A stretch of DNA of 64,000 bases. Source: Candidatus Fredericiella danica. GTDB taxonomy: Bacteria; Chloroflexota; Anaerolineae; Caldilineales; Caldilineaceae. The translations under genes and the position numbers were made by a program. The notes under the pieces are model-generated. The model was not told the origin of the DNA. It ran no database searches and worked only from the letters and a program-made list of their open reading frames with translations. Below, one piece after another: positions 24,477 to 35,090 of this stretch. Numbering within the stretch: the stretch's first letter is position 1; each line of letters starts with the position of its first letter. The DNA lies in the NCBI GenBank assembly GCA_016713335.1, contig JADJPH010000039.1, positions 1 through 64,000 on the forward strand, read 5' to 3'.

Positions 24477-25242
24477 CTAACGCAGCGACAGCAGAGATTC
24501 CATCAGGCGATCCCGCGGCTTTTACTAACGCGGAGCCGACGATCACCCCATCGGCAATCTGGGCGACAGCCCTCGCCTGCGCCCCAGTGCCGATGCCGAA
24601 GCCCACGGCCAACGGCAGGTTGGTGGCTTTGCGGACGCGGCCAACGAATGCTGCCAGATCCGGCGGCAAATCGGTGCGCGCACCGGTGATGCCGGTGACG
24701 CTCACGAGATAGATAAAGCCGGTGGCGTGGCTCGCCACAAAGCGGATGCGTTCGTCGGTGCTCGTTGGCGCCAGGAGGTAGATGGTGGCAAGCCCGGCTT
24801 TGCGACAGGCGCTCTCCAGTTGTTCGGCCTCTTCGGGCGGCAAATCCGGCACGATCAACCCGTCGATTCCCGCCGCCACTGCGTCGGCGACAAAGCGGTC
24901 GACGCCATAGGCAAACAACGGGTTGTAGTAGGTCATGGCGCAAAATGGCTGAGTCACGCCCGCTGCCCGCAGTTCACGCACCATGGCAAGGCAGTCCTTC
25001 ACCGTCGTCCCCTGCGTCAGCGCCAGGTAGGTTGCGGTCTGGATCGTCGGCCCATCGGCGAGCGGATCGCTGTGCGGGATGCCAATTTCGAAAAGGTCGG
25101 CTCCATTTTCACTCAGAGTGCGGATGACCTCGATGGTTGCAGCTCGATTGGGATAGCCCATGGCATGGTAGGGCATGAAAGCAGCACGGTTCGCTGCGGC
25201 CGCCTGCCGGAATGTAGCCTCAATGCGTTCGACGCCGGTCAT
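24477..25242 (-). CDS. trpA: Tryptophan synthase alpha chain (frameshift near the C terminus)
   Basis: The alpha subunit splits indole-3-glycerol phosphate into indole and glyceraldehyde 3-phosphate. The catalytic Glu is in ADLFEIGIPHSDPLADGPTIQ, the Asp in LIVPDLPPEEAEQL, and the phosphate loop in LAVGFGIGTGAQARAV. The uninterrupted frame runs on to 24409 with a tail GAAPGHHPVRW that is only translated repeat A. Another frame just before it reads RDRLMESLLSLR and stops at about 24477, a natural TrpA ending, so a shift near 24525 is likely. ATG 25242 directly follows the trpB stop (TAGGATG). Confidence 0.9.
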
Positions 25243-25243
25243 C

Positions 25244-26512
<1,269 letters not shown>

Positions 26513-26539
26513 CCCTACTGTGTCCAGTGCGTTGCTGGA

Positions 26540-27403
26540 TTAGAGGCGCGCGGTCGTCGCGCGCATGATTTCAACGGGCGCCGGCTGGCCCGTCCACCGT
26601 TCAAAGGCGATGGCGCCCTGCCAGACGAGCATGCCGATCCCGCCGATAGCACGGGCGCCGGCCACGGCAGCCTGCTGTAAGAGCCGGGTCTTGGTCGGGT
26701 TATAGACGAGATCATAGACCACGTGTTCCGGGCGAAATGTAAGATTGGCAGGCCATGGCGTGCCGTCGATCCCCGGCGTCATGCCCAAGGAAGTGCAGTT
26801 AACGATCAATTCGATGTGTGGAGCGATCGCTTCCAACGCATCCGGCAGCCGCGCGGCGACAATCGAACAGCGAGAAAAGCGGGGCTGCATGTCGTCGACA
26901 AGCGTCTGCGCCCGCGCTTCGGTGCGGTTCAGGATGACAATGCTCTGGGCGCCGGCCTCCGCCAAACCGTAGACGATGGCGCGCGCGGAGCCTCCGGCGC
27001 CAAGTACGGCACAGGCACGCCCCGCAACAGTGACGGCATGGTCCACCAGATCCGCCACGAAGCCCGGGGCATCGGTGTTGTCGCCAACGAGGGCGCCATC
27101 AGGTTGGATTAGGATCGTATTGACTGCGCCGATGGCAGCGGCAGCGGGCGTCAGGCGATCCAGGCTGGGCATCACGGCCTGCTTGTGCGGGACCGTTACG
27201 TTAGCCCCGCGGAAGCCCAGGCCGCGCAATCCTGCCACGGCTTCGGCGACGCGTCCGGGTGGCTCCGGCGCCACCGGCAACGGCACATACTGCCAGTCGA
27301 GACCGGCATGGGCGAATGCCGCGTTCTGCATGGCCGGACTGCGACTATGGCTGACGGGCCAACCGATGATGCCGACGAGTTGGGTTTTGCTAGTGATCGT
27401 CAT
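26540..27403 (-). CDS. aroE: Shikimate dehydrogenase
   Basis: 287 residues; reduces 3-dehydroshikimate with NADPH. Substrate site GIIGWPVSHSRSPAMQNAAF at the N terminus, catalytic Lys in GANVTVPHKQAVMPSLD, the dinucleotide loop CAVLGAGGSARAIVYGL, LNRTEARAQTLV (NADP-type) and IVNCTSLGMTPGIDGTPWP are all present. It is the first gene of the minus-strand group aroE-trpB-trpA and is divergent from the riboswitch-controlled methionine unit. Confidence 0.95.
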   Translation of the reverse strand: MTITSKTQLVGIIGWPVSHSRSPAMQNAAFAHAGLDWQYVPLPVAPEPPGRVAEAVAGLRGLGFRGANVTVPHKQAVMPSLDRLTPAAAAIGAVNTILIQPDGALVGDNTDAPGFVADLVDHAVTVAGRACAVLGAGGSARAIVYGLAEAGAQSIVILNRTEARAQTLVDDMQPRFSRCSIVAARLPDALEAIAPHIELIVNCTSLGMTPGIDGTPWPANLTFRPEHVVYDLVYNPTKTRLLQQAAVAGARAIGGIGMLVWQGAIAFERWTGQPAPVEIMRATTARL

Positions 27404-27462
27404 GGACTACCGACTATATCCGTATTAGCGCGCAAACGCAAGATGCTGGCTCTTGATTCGAT

Positions 27463-27491
27463 TTGACAGTGCCTGCGCTATCGACTAGAAT
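27463..27491 (+). promoter_or_regulatory. Sigma-70 promoter of the methionine unit
   Basis: TTGACA (27463-27468), a 17-base spacer and TAGAAT (27486-27491), about 25 bases before the riboswitch. Confidence 0.85.
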
Positions 27492-27516
27492 CCTGCGCCA
27501 CAACTGAATAGCATAA

Positions 27517-27645
<129 letters not shown>

Positions 27646-27666
27646 AGCCAGCGACCGCTCTCCTGC

Positions 27667-27694
27667 TCATCCCCACCTCGATGGGGATTTTTGT
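27667..27694 (+). terminator. Riboswitch terminator 1
   Basis: ATCCCC, loop, GGGGAT followed by TTTTTG. The upstream CTCATC can also pair with the riboswitch GATGAG, giving the alternative structure. Confidence 0.8.
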
Positions 27695-27732
27695 TGCCCG
27701 ACAACAGAGCAGACGGTGCAGTCGAGCCTCAG

Positions 27733-27762
27733 CCTCTCGCCTTCTTGATGAGAGGTTTTTTT
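27733..27762 (+). terminator. Terminator 2 downstream of the riboswitch
   Basis: CCTCTC (27733-27738) pairs with GAGAGG (27750-27755), followed by seven T. Two terminators in series are unusual for an S-box leader. Confidence 0.8.
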
Positions 27763-27808
27763 GTTCATGTATGCCAGAGGAACATGATGGTCAGAAAAAA
27801 CAGGGTGG

Positions 27809-27864
27809 CAAAGAGATTACAGCAGGACCAAGCGCAATCGCGGCGACCTGCTGTGATCTCTTTG
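27809..27864 (+). other. Long hairpin between the riboswitch and metY
   Basis: CAAAGAGATTACAGCAGG and CCTGCTGTGATCTCTTTG form an almost perfect 18-bp stem with a 20-base loop. There is no T-run. GAATCTCTTTG recurs just downstream. Possible RNA processing site or protein operator; unknown. Confidence 0.7.
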
Positions 27865-27951
27865 TGCGCAGGCGGGTTTGATTGCGCACAATCGGTTCAG
27901 TGAATCTCTTTGCCCGTATCAAATCGACAATGAATTGAGGAACTACGAACT

Positions 27952-29244
27952 ATGAGCAGCGAACGCCAATATGGCTTCAACACCCGCCAACTGCACGCCG
28001 GTCAGGCGCCGGATCCGACGACCGGCAGCCGGGCGGTGCCGATCTATCAGAGCACAAGCTATCAGTTCCGCAACACCGAACATGCCGCCAACCTGTTCGC
28101 CCTGCGTGAGTTGGGTAACATCTACACACGCATCATGAACCCGACGACGGACGTCCTCGAACAGCGTCTGGCGAGCCTTGAGGGCGGCGTGGCGGCACTG
28201 GCTGCTTCCTCCGGTCATGCCGCGCAGACCATGGCGATCTTCGCGCTGTGCGGCGCCGGTGACCATATCGTGTCGAGCAGCCGGCTGTATGGCGGCACCT
28301 ACAATCAGTTCAACTATACGCTTCCCCGGCTTGGCATTGACGTGACCTTTGTCGACCCGCGGGACCCGAGCAACTTTGAGAAGGCGATTCGCCCGAACAC
28401 AAAGATTATCTATGGCGAAACGCTCGGTAACCCGGATATCAAGGTCTTTCCGTTCGACGAGGTGGCTGCGATTGCCAAGGCATACAGCATCCCGCTGATG
28501 ATCGACAGTACCTTTGCCACGCCCTACCTGTGCCGCCCCTTCGAATTCGGCGCCAACATCGTCACGCACAGTACGACGAAGTTCCTTGGTGGCCACGGTC
28601 AGGCGATCGGCGGCATCATCATCGATGGCGGCAACTTTGATTGGCGGAGCGGGCGTTTTGATAACTTCACAACGCCAGATCCAAGCTATCATGGCCTGGT
28701 CTATGCTGATCTCGTGGGGATCGGGTTGCCGCCCTTTGCGATCAAGGCCCGCGTGCAGGTGCTGCGCGATATCGGCGCAAGCCAGGCGCCCTTCAATAGC
28801 TGGAACACCCTGACCGGCATTGAGACGCTGAGCATCCGGATGGACCGCCACTGCAGCAACGCACAGCAAGTGGCAGAATTCCTGGAAGGGCACAAACTGG
28901 TCAATTGGGTCTCCTATCCGGGGCTCAAGAGCCACCCTGACCATGAACTGGCCAAGAAGTACCTGCCCAGGGGCGTTGGCGCCATCCTGGGCTTTGGCAT
29001 CAAGGGGGGCGCGTCGGCCGGCCAGAAGTTCATCGACCATCTCAAGTTGTTCAGCCACCTGGCCAACGTGGGCGATGCGAAGAGCCTGGCCATTCACCCT
29101 GCCACCACGACGCACAGCCAGCTAACCACTGCGGAAATGGAAACCGCAGGCGTGACGCCGGACTTCATCCGCTTGAGCATTGGTCTCGAAGACATCGAAG
29201 ATATTCTCTGGGACCTCGATCAGGCGCTTTCGTCGGCACAATAG
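27952..29244 (+). CDS. metY: O-acetylhomoserine sulfhydrylase (homocysteine synthase)
   Basis: A 430-residue PLP enzyme of the Cys/Met metabolism class that makes homocysteine from O-acetylhomoserine and sulfide. NTRQLHAGQAPDPTTGSRAV and YTRIMNPTTDVLEQRLASLE are typical of the start, the PLP lysine lies in HSTTKFLGGHGQAIGG (about Lys210), and the ending VTPDFIRLSIGLEDIEDILW is canonical. The length fits MetY rather than MetB/MetC. It is the first gene behind the SAM riboswitch and is followed by metX, giving direct sulfhydrylation. Confidence 0.95.
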   Translation: MSSERQYGFNTRQLHAGQAPDPTTGSRAVPIYQSTSYQFRNTEHAANLFALRELGNIYTRIMNPTTDVLEQRLASLEGGVAALAASSGHAAQTMAIFALCGAGDHIVSSSRLYGGTYNQFNYTLPRLGIDVTFVDPRDPSNFEKAIRPNTKIIYGETLGNPDIKVFPFDEVAAIAKAYSIPLMIDSTFATPYLCRPFEFGANIVTHSTTKFLGGHGQAIGGIIIDGGNFDWRSGRFDNFTTPDPSYHGLVYADLVGIGLPPFAIKARVQVLRDIGASQAPFNSWNTLTGIETLSIRMDRHCSNAQQVAEFLEGHKLVNWVSYPGLKSHPDHELAKKYLPRGVGAILGFGIKGGASAGQKFIDHLKLFSHLANVGDAKSLAIHPATTTHSQLTTAEMETAGVTPDFIRLSIGLEDIEDILWDLDQALSSAQ

Positions 29245-29255
29245 TTGAACGGCCA

Positions 29256-29350
29256 ATTCCCGATTATCAACGGCTTTTTCTCGATTTTGCGTGTTAATAA
29301 CAATTGCATTATCACTAAAAATTGAGAATTCGCCGTTGATAATCGGGAAT
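29256..29350. repeat. Long palindromic element between metY and metX
   Basis: ATTCCCGATTATCAACGGC (29256-29274) and its exact complement (29332-29350) flank an AT-rich, partly self-complementary centre. A related fragment is seen near 4616-4640. It may be a small mobile palindrome (MITE-like) or an RNA-processing hairpin. Confidence 0.75.
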
Positions 29351-29375
29351 CGAATCTCTCAGCAGGGAGAGTGCC

Positions 29376-30604
29376 ATGCATCACTACACCGTTGGCAATG
29401 TGACTACCGAGTACTTTACCTTCGCAGAAGACGAACCCTTTTGTCTTGAGAGCGGGGCATCCATTGGCCCGGTGACGCTTGCCTACGAAACCTATGGTCA
29501 ACTGAATGCCGACCGCTCGAACACTATCCTCATCTCCCATGCTTTGAGCGGCAGTGCCCATGCCGCCGGGTTCCTCGACGGTGACGTCGAGAAAGTGGGT
29601 TGGTGGGACGATTGTATCGGCCCGGGCAAGGCCTTTGATACGAACCGCTTCTTTGTCATCTGCAGCAATGTGGTTGGTTCATGCTACGGCTCCACGGGAC
29701 CTGCCAGCGTCGACGCCACGACCGGCAAGCCGTTTGGTCTCAGCTTTCCAGTCGTCACCGTCGGTGACATGGTGCGGGCGCAAGAAAAATTGCTAGACTA
29801 TCTAGGGATCGACAGGATATTGTGCGTTGCGGGTGGTTCGATGGGGGGGATGCAGGTGTTGGAATGGGCTGCACACCACCCTGCACGCGTCCGCGCCGCC
29901 ATTCCGATCGCCACCACGGCCGTGCATAGCCCGATGCTGATCGCCTTCAGTGAAGTAGGGCGCCAGGCGATTTATGCCGACCCCGCCTGGAATCATGGGG
30001 CGTACTACGATAAACCGAACAAGCCTGACGCCGGTTTAGCAGTGGCGCGTATGGTGGGCCACATCACCTATCTGAGCGAAGAGTCGATGCACCTCAAGTT
30101 CGGCCGGCGACTGCAGGGGATGGAGAAGTATGGTTACGAATTCGAGACGGAGTTCGAGATCGAAAGCTATCTGAAATACAATGGGCTCAAGTTCACGCGC
30201 CGCTTTGATGCCAACAGTTACCTCTACGTCACAAAGGCCATGGATTATTTTGACTTGACGCAACCGACCGGGTCGTTGGCCGCGACCTTCGCCGACGCCA
30301 GCCATGTCAAATTTCTTGTGGTCAGCTTTACCAGCGATTGGCTCTACCCAAGCTATCACAGCAAGCGTCTGGTCAGCGCGCTCACGGCGGCGGGCGCTGA
30401 TGTCACCTATCTGGACGTCAAAAGTAGTTGGGGCATGATGCATTTCTGCTGGAGGTCGATACGATGACCAACCTCATTGGCAGCTTTCTGGAGCGGCTGG
30501 TGCGGGAAGAGGGCATCCGCATTCCACCGGCATCTACCACTCCGCCGCGGTACGGTGCGGAAGACGGCGGCAAACGCACCAAATTGGCGGAACTGCTCGC
30601 ATGA
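29376..30604 (+). CDS. metX: Homoserine O-acetyltransferase (frameshift near the C terminus)
   Basis: This alpha/beta-hydrolase-fold enzyme acetylates homoserine with acetyl-CoA. ESGASIGPVTLAYETYGQLN, the nucleophile elbow VAGGSMGGMQVLEWA, NRFFVICSNVVGSCYGSTGP and RMVGHITYLSEESM are conserved. In the frame from 29376 the reading ends early at 30467 after DVKSSWG; restoring one base in the GGGG at about 30433 yields GHDAFLLEVDTMTNLIGSFL with the catalytic His and Asp region, and the stop at 30604 overlaps metW (ATGA). The shift is therefore very probably an error. Confidence 0.94.
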
Positions 30605-31227
30605 CAGTACAACTGCCGGCGCCTGTGGACGGCGCCACGTTACGCCCTGACCTGCTTGCCATTGCCGCCATCGTGCCCAATGGGGCGAAGGTGCTAGACC
30701 TTGGGTGTGGTGATGGTGCGCTTTTGGAATATCTGGTGCGCAATAAGCAGGTGAAAGGGCGCGGCATTGAAATCTCTGAACTCGGCGTGCTGGCCTGCGT
30801 CCGCCGGGGGCTCAGTGTCCGGCAGGGAAATCTGCAGGAAGGTCTTGCCGACTATCCCGATGCGTCATTCGATTTCGTAATCCTCAGCCAGACACTACCA
30901 TTCCTCAACGATCCGGCGATGATCTTGCAGGAAATGCTGCGGGTCGGTGTGCGCGCCATTGTAAGCTTTTCGAACTGGGGGCATTGGCGCTGCAGGCTGC
31001 AATTCCTCTTCTCCGGCCGGTCGCCTGTCGCCGCTGATCTGCCGCAACAATGGTACGAGTCGCCCCGGCGGCAATTGCTCACGGTGACCGACTTTGCCCT
31101 GTTCTGCGATCAGATCGGGATTCACATCGAACAGCAGACTTACCTGGTCCATGGCCGGCGCGTGCATACCGGGCGTTTCCGGAACTTGCTCTCGACCTCG
31201 GCCGTCTTTGAATTGGCTAAAGGATGA
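30601..31227 (+). CDS. metW: MetW, methionine biosynthesis protein
   Basis: 208 residues with a SAM-binding motif AKVLDLGCGDGALLEYLVRN at about 25-44, GRGIEISELGVLACVRRGLS, LADYPDASFDFVILSQTLP, and VRAIVSFSNWGHWRCRLQFL typical of MetW. MetW is known to act together with MetX in homoserine acylation in many bacteria. The ATG overlaps the true metX stop, consistent with translational coupling. It ends the SAM-riboswitch operon. Confidence 0.93.
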   Translation: MTVQLPAPVDGATLRPDLLAIAAIVPNGAKVLDLGCGDGALLEYLVRNKQVKGRGIEISELGVLACVRRGLSVRQGNLQEGLADYPDASFDFVILSQTLPFLNDPAMILQEMLRVGVRAIVSFSNWGHWRCRLQFLFSGRSPVAADLPQQWYESPRRQLLTVTDFALFCDQIGIHIEQQTYLVHGRRVHTGRFRNLLSTSAVFELAKG

Positions 31228-31230
31228 GGT

Positions 31231-31236
31231 ATAGTA
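31231..31236 (+). promoter_or_regulatory. -10 element before tRNA-Val
   Basis: TATAGT 11 bases upstream of the tRNA 5' end. Confidence 0.35.
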
Positions 31237-31247
31237 TGGCGTAGCTT

Positions 31248-31321
<74 letters not shown>

Positions 31322-31336
31322 CCTTTCCTCTTTTAC

Positions 31337-32716
31337 ATGAACACTCAGTCCGAATACCGTAAGCTACCCGCCATCGACCAGTTGCTGCAAGCAACCGGCG
31401 TTGTTGCGTTGGGACGCTTGTATGGCCGGAGCCAACTGACGGACGCGGCGCGTGCGGTCCTCGCAGAGGCGCGCGCCGTGATCGCCGATGGCGGGGCGGC
31501 GCCGGACCACGAAGCGTGGCCTGCCCGCATGGATGCCTGGCTTGCCGGGGCGAGCGCCATTTCCCTGCGTCCCGTCATCAACGCCACCGGCGTCATCATC
31601 CATACGAACCTGGGGCGTGCTCCGCTCAGCGAGGGTGCGTTGGCCGCGTTACAGCGGGTGGACGCCGGGTACAGCAATCTTGAGTATGATCTGGCAGCGG
31701 GGGGGCGCGGGAGTAGACACGATCATGCCCGGCGTGCCTTGATTGCCCTGACCGGCGCCGAAGATGCCATGGTCGTAAACAATTGTGCGGCTGCGGTCTA
31801 TCTCGTGCTGGCCGCGTTGGCAATAGCGCGGGATGTCCTAATCAGTCGAGGCCAACTCGTGGAGATCGGTGGCGGTTTTCGGATTCCGGACGTACTCAGG
31901 GCGAGTGGTGCGCGTCTGGTCGAGGTGGGCACGACCAATCGGACCCATCTAAAGGATTATCAGGCGGCGTTGACCGCTGAAACGACCGCGATCATGCGGG
32001 TGCATAGCAGCAACTTTTATCAAGTGGGCTTTGTGACCACCCCTACGCTCGAAGACCTGGTGAAAGTTGCACACTCCTATGGCGTCATTCTTATTGACGA
32101 TCTTGGCAGCGGGGCGTTGCTCGACACGACGCAGTATGGTCTTGCCGGTGAGCCGGTGGTGCAGCAGAGCATCAAAGACGGTGCGGATCTGGTCACGTTT
32201 AGCGGTGATAAACTCGTTGGTGGCCCGCAGGCAGGGTTGATTGTAGGCAAGCAGAGCTTGGTGACAAAGCTGCGCAATCATCCAATGGCGCGTGCTTTGC
32301 GGGTTGATAAGTTGACTTTGGCCGCGCTTGAAGCCACCTTGAGCAGTTATGTGCGGGGGCGTGCGGAGGAGGAGATTCCGGTCTGGCAGATGATTGCCGC
32401 TAGCCCGGCCACCGTGCAGGCACGCGCCGTGCATTGGCAGACTCAATTGGCGCGTGCCGGCATTCAGGCCACGGTCATAGCAGGTGAAAGCACGGTGGGT
32501 GGTGGCAGTCTGCCGGGCGAGGTGTTGCCCACGATGCTCTTGGCGGCGCCTGCGCGAAATCCGGATGCCGTGGCAAAAGCCCTGCGTCAACTTGATCCTC
32601 CGGTGATCTGTCGCATTCAACACGACCACCTCCTCTTTGATCCCCGCACCGTACTTCCCGCCCAGGAAGAGCCGCTACTGACTGCAATCGCGGGATCCCT
32701 GACAATTGATCGATAA
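31337..32716 (+). CDS. selA: L-seryl-tRNA(Sec) selenium transferase
   Basis: A 459-residue PLP protein that converts Ser-tRNA(Sec) to Sec-tRNA(Sec) using selenophosphate. RPVINATGVIIHTNLGRAPL, YSNLEYDLAAGGRGSRHDHA, NNCAAAVYLVLAALA and the PLP lysine in TFSGDKLVGGPQAGLIVG (about Lys292) are diagnostic. It begins 15 bases after tRNA-Val. selB, selC and selD are not in the window, so whether the genome makes selenoproteins must be judged elsewhere; SelA-like paralogues of other function exist but usually diverge more. Confidence 0.92.
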   Translation: MNTQSEYRKLPAIDQLLQATGVVALGRLYGRSQLTDAARAVLAEARAVIADGGAAPDHEAWPARMDAWLAGASAISLRPVINATGVIIHTNLGRAPLSEGALAALQRVDAGYSNLEYDLAAGGRGSRHDHARRALIALTGAEDAMVVNNCAAAVYLVLAALAIARDVLISRGQLVEIGGGFRIPDVLRASGARLVEVGTTNRTHLKDYQAALTAETTAIMRVHSSNFYQVGFVTTPTLEDLVKVAHSYGVILIDDLGSGALLDTTQYGLAGEPVVQQSIKDGADLVTFSGDKLVGGPQAGLIVGKQSLVTKLRNHPMARALRVDKLTLAALEATLSSYVRGRAEEEIPVWQMIAASPATVQARAVHWQTQLARAGIQATVIAGESTVGGGSLPGEVLPTMLLAAPARNPDAVAKALRQLDPPVICRIQHDHLLFDPRTVLPAQEEPLLTAIAGSLTIDR

Positions 32717-32827
32717 TTTAAGAGGTTGTAACAGCATTTGGCGGTCGTTGTACCGAGAAAAGTGCGATAAACTGGGTGATTGGGCAAAGGTGTATGCCTG
32801 TGTCCGGCGCCGGGAAGGAAGTTATAC

Positions 32828-33634
32828 ATGCGCGTCGTCCTGCTCAAATTAGGTGGTTCGCTGATCACAGATAAGCGACTCCCGGAGACCCCGCGACTTG
32901 AGGTGATTCAGCAGGCTGCAGCAGCGATCGCCGCAGCGTTGCAGGCTGATTCCACACTCGCCGTTGTGCTAGGACACGGTTCCGGTAGTTTTGGGCATGT
33001 GTACGGTCGCCGCTACGGCACACGAAATGGCGTCACGACGCCGGAGCAGTGGTACGGTTTTGCCGCAGTGGCAGACGCCGCGGCGCGGTTGAATCGGATT
33101 GTTGTCAAAGCGCTGCTGGATGCCGGTATTGCCGCCTGGGGTATTCAGCCGGGCGCGGTCGTCAAGAGTGTGGATGGCGAGGTCAGGATCGGTCCCACAG
33201 ACGCCGTCATCCTGGCGCTCCTGCGCGGCCTCACCCCGGTTGTGTATGGGGATGCGGTCATCGACACGTACCGCGGGGGGACGATTGCCAGCACCGAAGA
33301 GATCTTTGACAGTATGATCATGCGTTTGCAACCCACGCGAGTAGTGCTGGCAGGCGAAGTCGACGGCATCTATACGGCAGATCCCTTGTTGCACCCCGAT
33401 GTCGCGCGGATTGAGGTGATGACGCAGGCAGCGTTTGCTGAGATTGGCGCCGGTCTCGGAGGAAGCCACGGGGTTGACGTCACGGGTGGCATGCGCGCAA
33501 AGGTGGAGCAGGCGTTGGCGATGACACGGCGCAATCCCGGCACGGAAGTCGTAGTCTGCAGCGGATTGGATCCAAACACATTGTTGGCGGCACTGAGTGG
33601 CGCCGATGTCGGCACCGTGGTGCGTGGCGGTTAG
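32828..33634 (+). CDS. Isopentenyl phosphate kinase
   Basis: A 268-residue amino-acid-kinase-fold enzyme that phosphorylates isopentenyl phosphate to isopentenyl diphosphate in the archaeal-type or alternative mevalonate pathway. LLKLGGSLITDKRLPETPR, the IPK hallmark GHGSGSFGHVYGRRYGTRNG with catalytic His, VYGDAVIDTYRGGTIAS and LAGEVDGIYTADPLL, then VDVTGGMRAKVEQAL, fit IPK better than glutamate 5-kinase. The start is ATG 32828 after GGGAAGGAAG. No other isoprenoid gene is adjacent. Confidence 0.88.
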   Translation: MRVVLLKLGGSLITDKRLPETPRLEVIQQAAAAIAAALQADSTLAVVLGHGSGSFGHVYGRRYGTRNGVTTPEQWYGFAAVADAAARLNRIVVKALLDAGIAAWGIQPGAVVKSVDGEVRIGPTDAVILALLRGLTPVVYGDAVIDTYRGGTIASTEEIFDSMIMRLQPTRVVLAGEVDGIYTADPLLHPDVARIEVMTQAAFAEIGAGLGGSHGVDVTGGMRAKVEQALAMTRRNPGTEVVVCSGLDPNTLLAALSGADVGTVVRGG

Positions 33635-33714
33635 TCGCCTGCAACCCGGCCATGCTATCATGCGAATCTATAGGATGAGACCGGGTGCTCCCGAACCGGC
33701 AAAGGTAGGAAAAG

Positions 33715-35058
33715 ATGGCACTTACGATCATTTCGTTTATCCTCGTACTTGGCGCACTCGTGTTTTTTCACGAGTTGGGTCATTACCTTGTTGCGCGTCG
33801 AAACGGCATTGAGGTTGAAGAATTTGGCATTGGTTACCCGCCGCGTTTGGTCAAACTTGGTCATTACGACGGCACTGACTTTACACTGAACGCACTGCCG
33901 CTGGGCGGTTTTGCGCGCATGAAGGGTGAAGATGCCGGCGACATGTCTCCCGGGTCGTTCAATGCAGCCAGCATCGGGGCGCGTGCATCGACCTTGATTG
34001 CGGGACCGGCAATGAATTTCCTGCTAGCCGTGATCCTCTTTGCCGTCACTGCCATGTCAGGCGTGCCCGCAATGGCAGGACATCCGCAACTGAGCGCCGC
34101 GCCCGCCGGTTCCGCGGCGGCGCAGCTAGGATTGCAGACCGGCGATATTCTGATGGCGTTGGGGGCGACACCCATCAATGTCAGTGTTTCCAAAGATGCG
34201 CAGATCGCGCTGAAATTGCCGGGCGATAGCGCTTCGACGCTGACTGTCGGGCGCAACGATCAGACAGTCGAGATCGCCAACGCAGATACCAAGCTGGTGC
34301 AGCAGGTCATCGCGGATGGGCAGTTTGTGCCGGTGCTCGTCACCGAAATCACCGGCGTTGTGGAGGATAGTCCGGCCGAACTCTCTGGCATCAAAGCCGG
34401 TGATCTGGTGCTCAAGTTGAATGACACGCTTATCACTGCGGAGCGACCGCTTTATGAAGAGATTCAGCAATATCTGGGCGAGCCAATTGCCTTGACCGTG
34501 TGGCGCAACGGCGACTGGTTTGAGACCACAGTGACGCCGCGCCAGAGTCCGCCTCCAGGTCAGGGGGCGATTGGTGTTCAGATCGGCGCGGTCACGGAGA
34601 TGGCGCAACTCGGCCTCGTGCCGGCGATATTGGATGGTTTCCAAAATACGATACAATACATCAGCATGGTGCTGCAGTTGCCGGTCATGTTGATCATGGG
34701 GCGCATGTCACCGGATGATGCACAACTGACCGGCCCGGTTGGCATTGCACAAATGGTCGGCGGCGCAGTGTCTGCGACGCTGGACACTGGATTCTGGTTC
34801 CCGATCTTGCAGTTGTCAGCGGTATTGAGCGCAGCGTTGGCCATCACGAATCTTTTGCCGTTGCCCGCATTGGATGGTGGTCGTCTGCTGTTTATTGCCA
34901 TCGAGGCCGTGCGCGGCCGCCGCGTCAATCCCGAACGCGAAGGTTTCATTCATATGGTCGGGTTTGTCTTGCTGCTCGGCTTGATGATTTTGATAACGGT
35001 GCGCGATCTAAGCACTACTCCCCAGACGATTGATTGGGCGAAGTTGATGGGGCAATGA
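33715..35058 (+). CDS. rseP: Site-2-type membrane metalloprotease (RseP-like, M50) with PDZ domain
   Basis: 447 residues. The zinc motif HELGH (His19, Glu20, His23) sits in the first membrane helix, and the third ligand motif NLLPLPALDGGRLLFIAIEA is in the last third. One or two PDZ-like regions lie between (for example GVVEDSPAELSGIKAGDLVL). Four membrane segments are expected. Family members cut membrane-bound anti-sigma factors or leftover signal peptides. It starts the long same-strand run of envelope-related genes, 32 bases before the zinc ribbon-LysM protein. Confidence 0.92.
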   Translation: MALTIISFILVLGALVFFHELGHYLVARRNGIEVEEFGIGYPPRLVKLGHYDGTDFTLNALPLGGFARMKGEDAGDMSPGSFNAASIGARASTLIAGPAMNFLLAVILFAVTAMSGVPAMAGHPQLSAAPAGSAAAQLGLQTGDILMALGATPINVSVSKDAQIALKLPGDSASTLTVGRNDQTVEIANADTKLVQQVIADGQFVPVLVTEITGVVEDSPAELSGIKAGDLVLKLNDTLITAERPLYEEIQQYLGEPIALTVWRNGDWFETTVTPRQSPPPGQGAIGVQIGAVTEMAQLGLVPAILDGFQNTIQYISMVLQLPVMLIMGRMSPDDAQLTGPVGIAQMVGGAVSATLDTGFWFPILQLSAVLSAALAITNLLPLPALDGGRLLFIAIEAVRGRRVNPEREGFIHMVGFVLLLGLMILITVRDLSTTPQTIDWAKLMGQ

Positions 35059-35090
35059 GTTCGTTGCACACATCGCAGAAGAGTTAACGC

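Noticed and set aside
27943..29115. 390-residue open frame antisense to metY
   Set aside because: No recognisable motif; metY on the plus strand is full length with PLP lysine and riboswitch.
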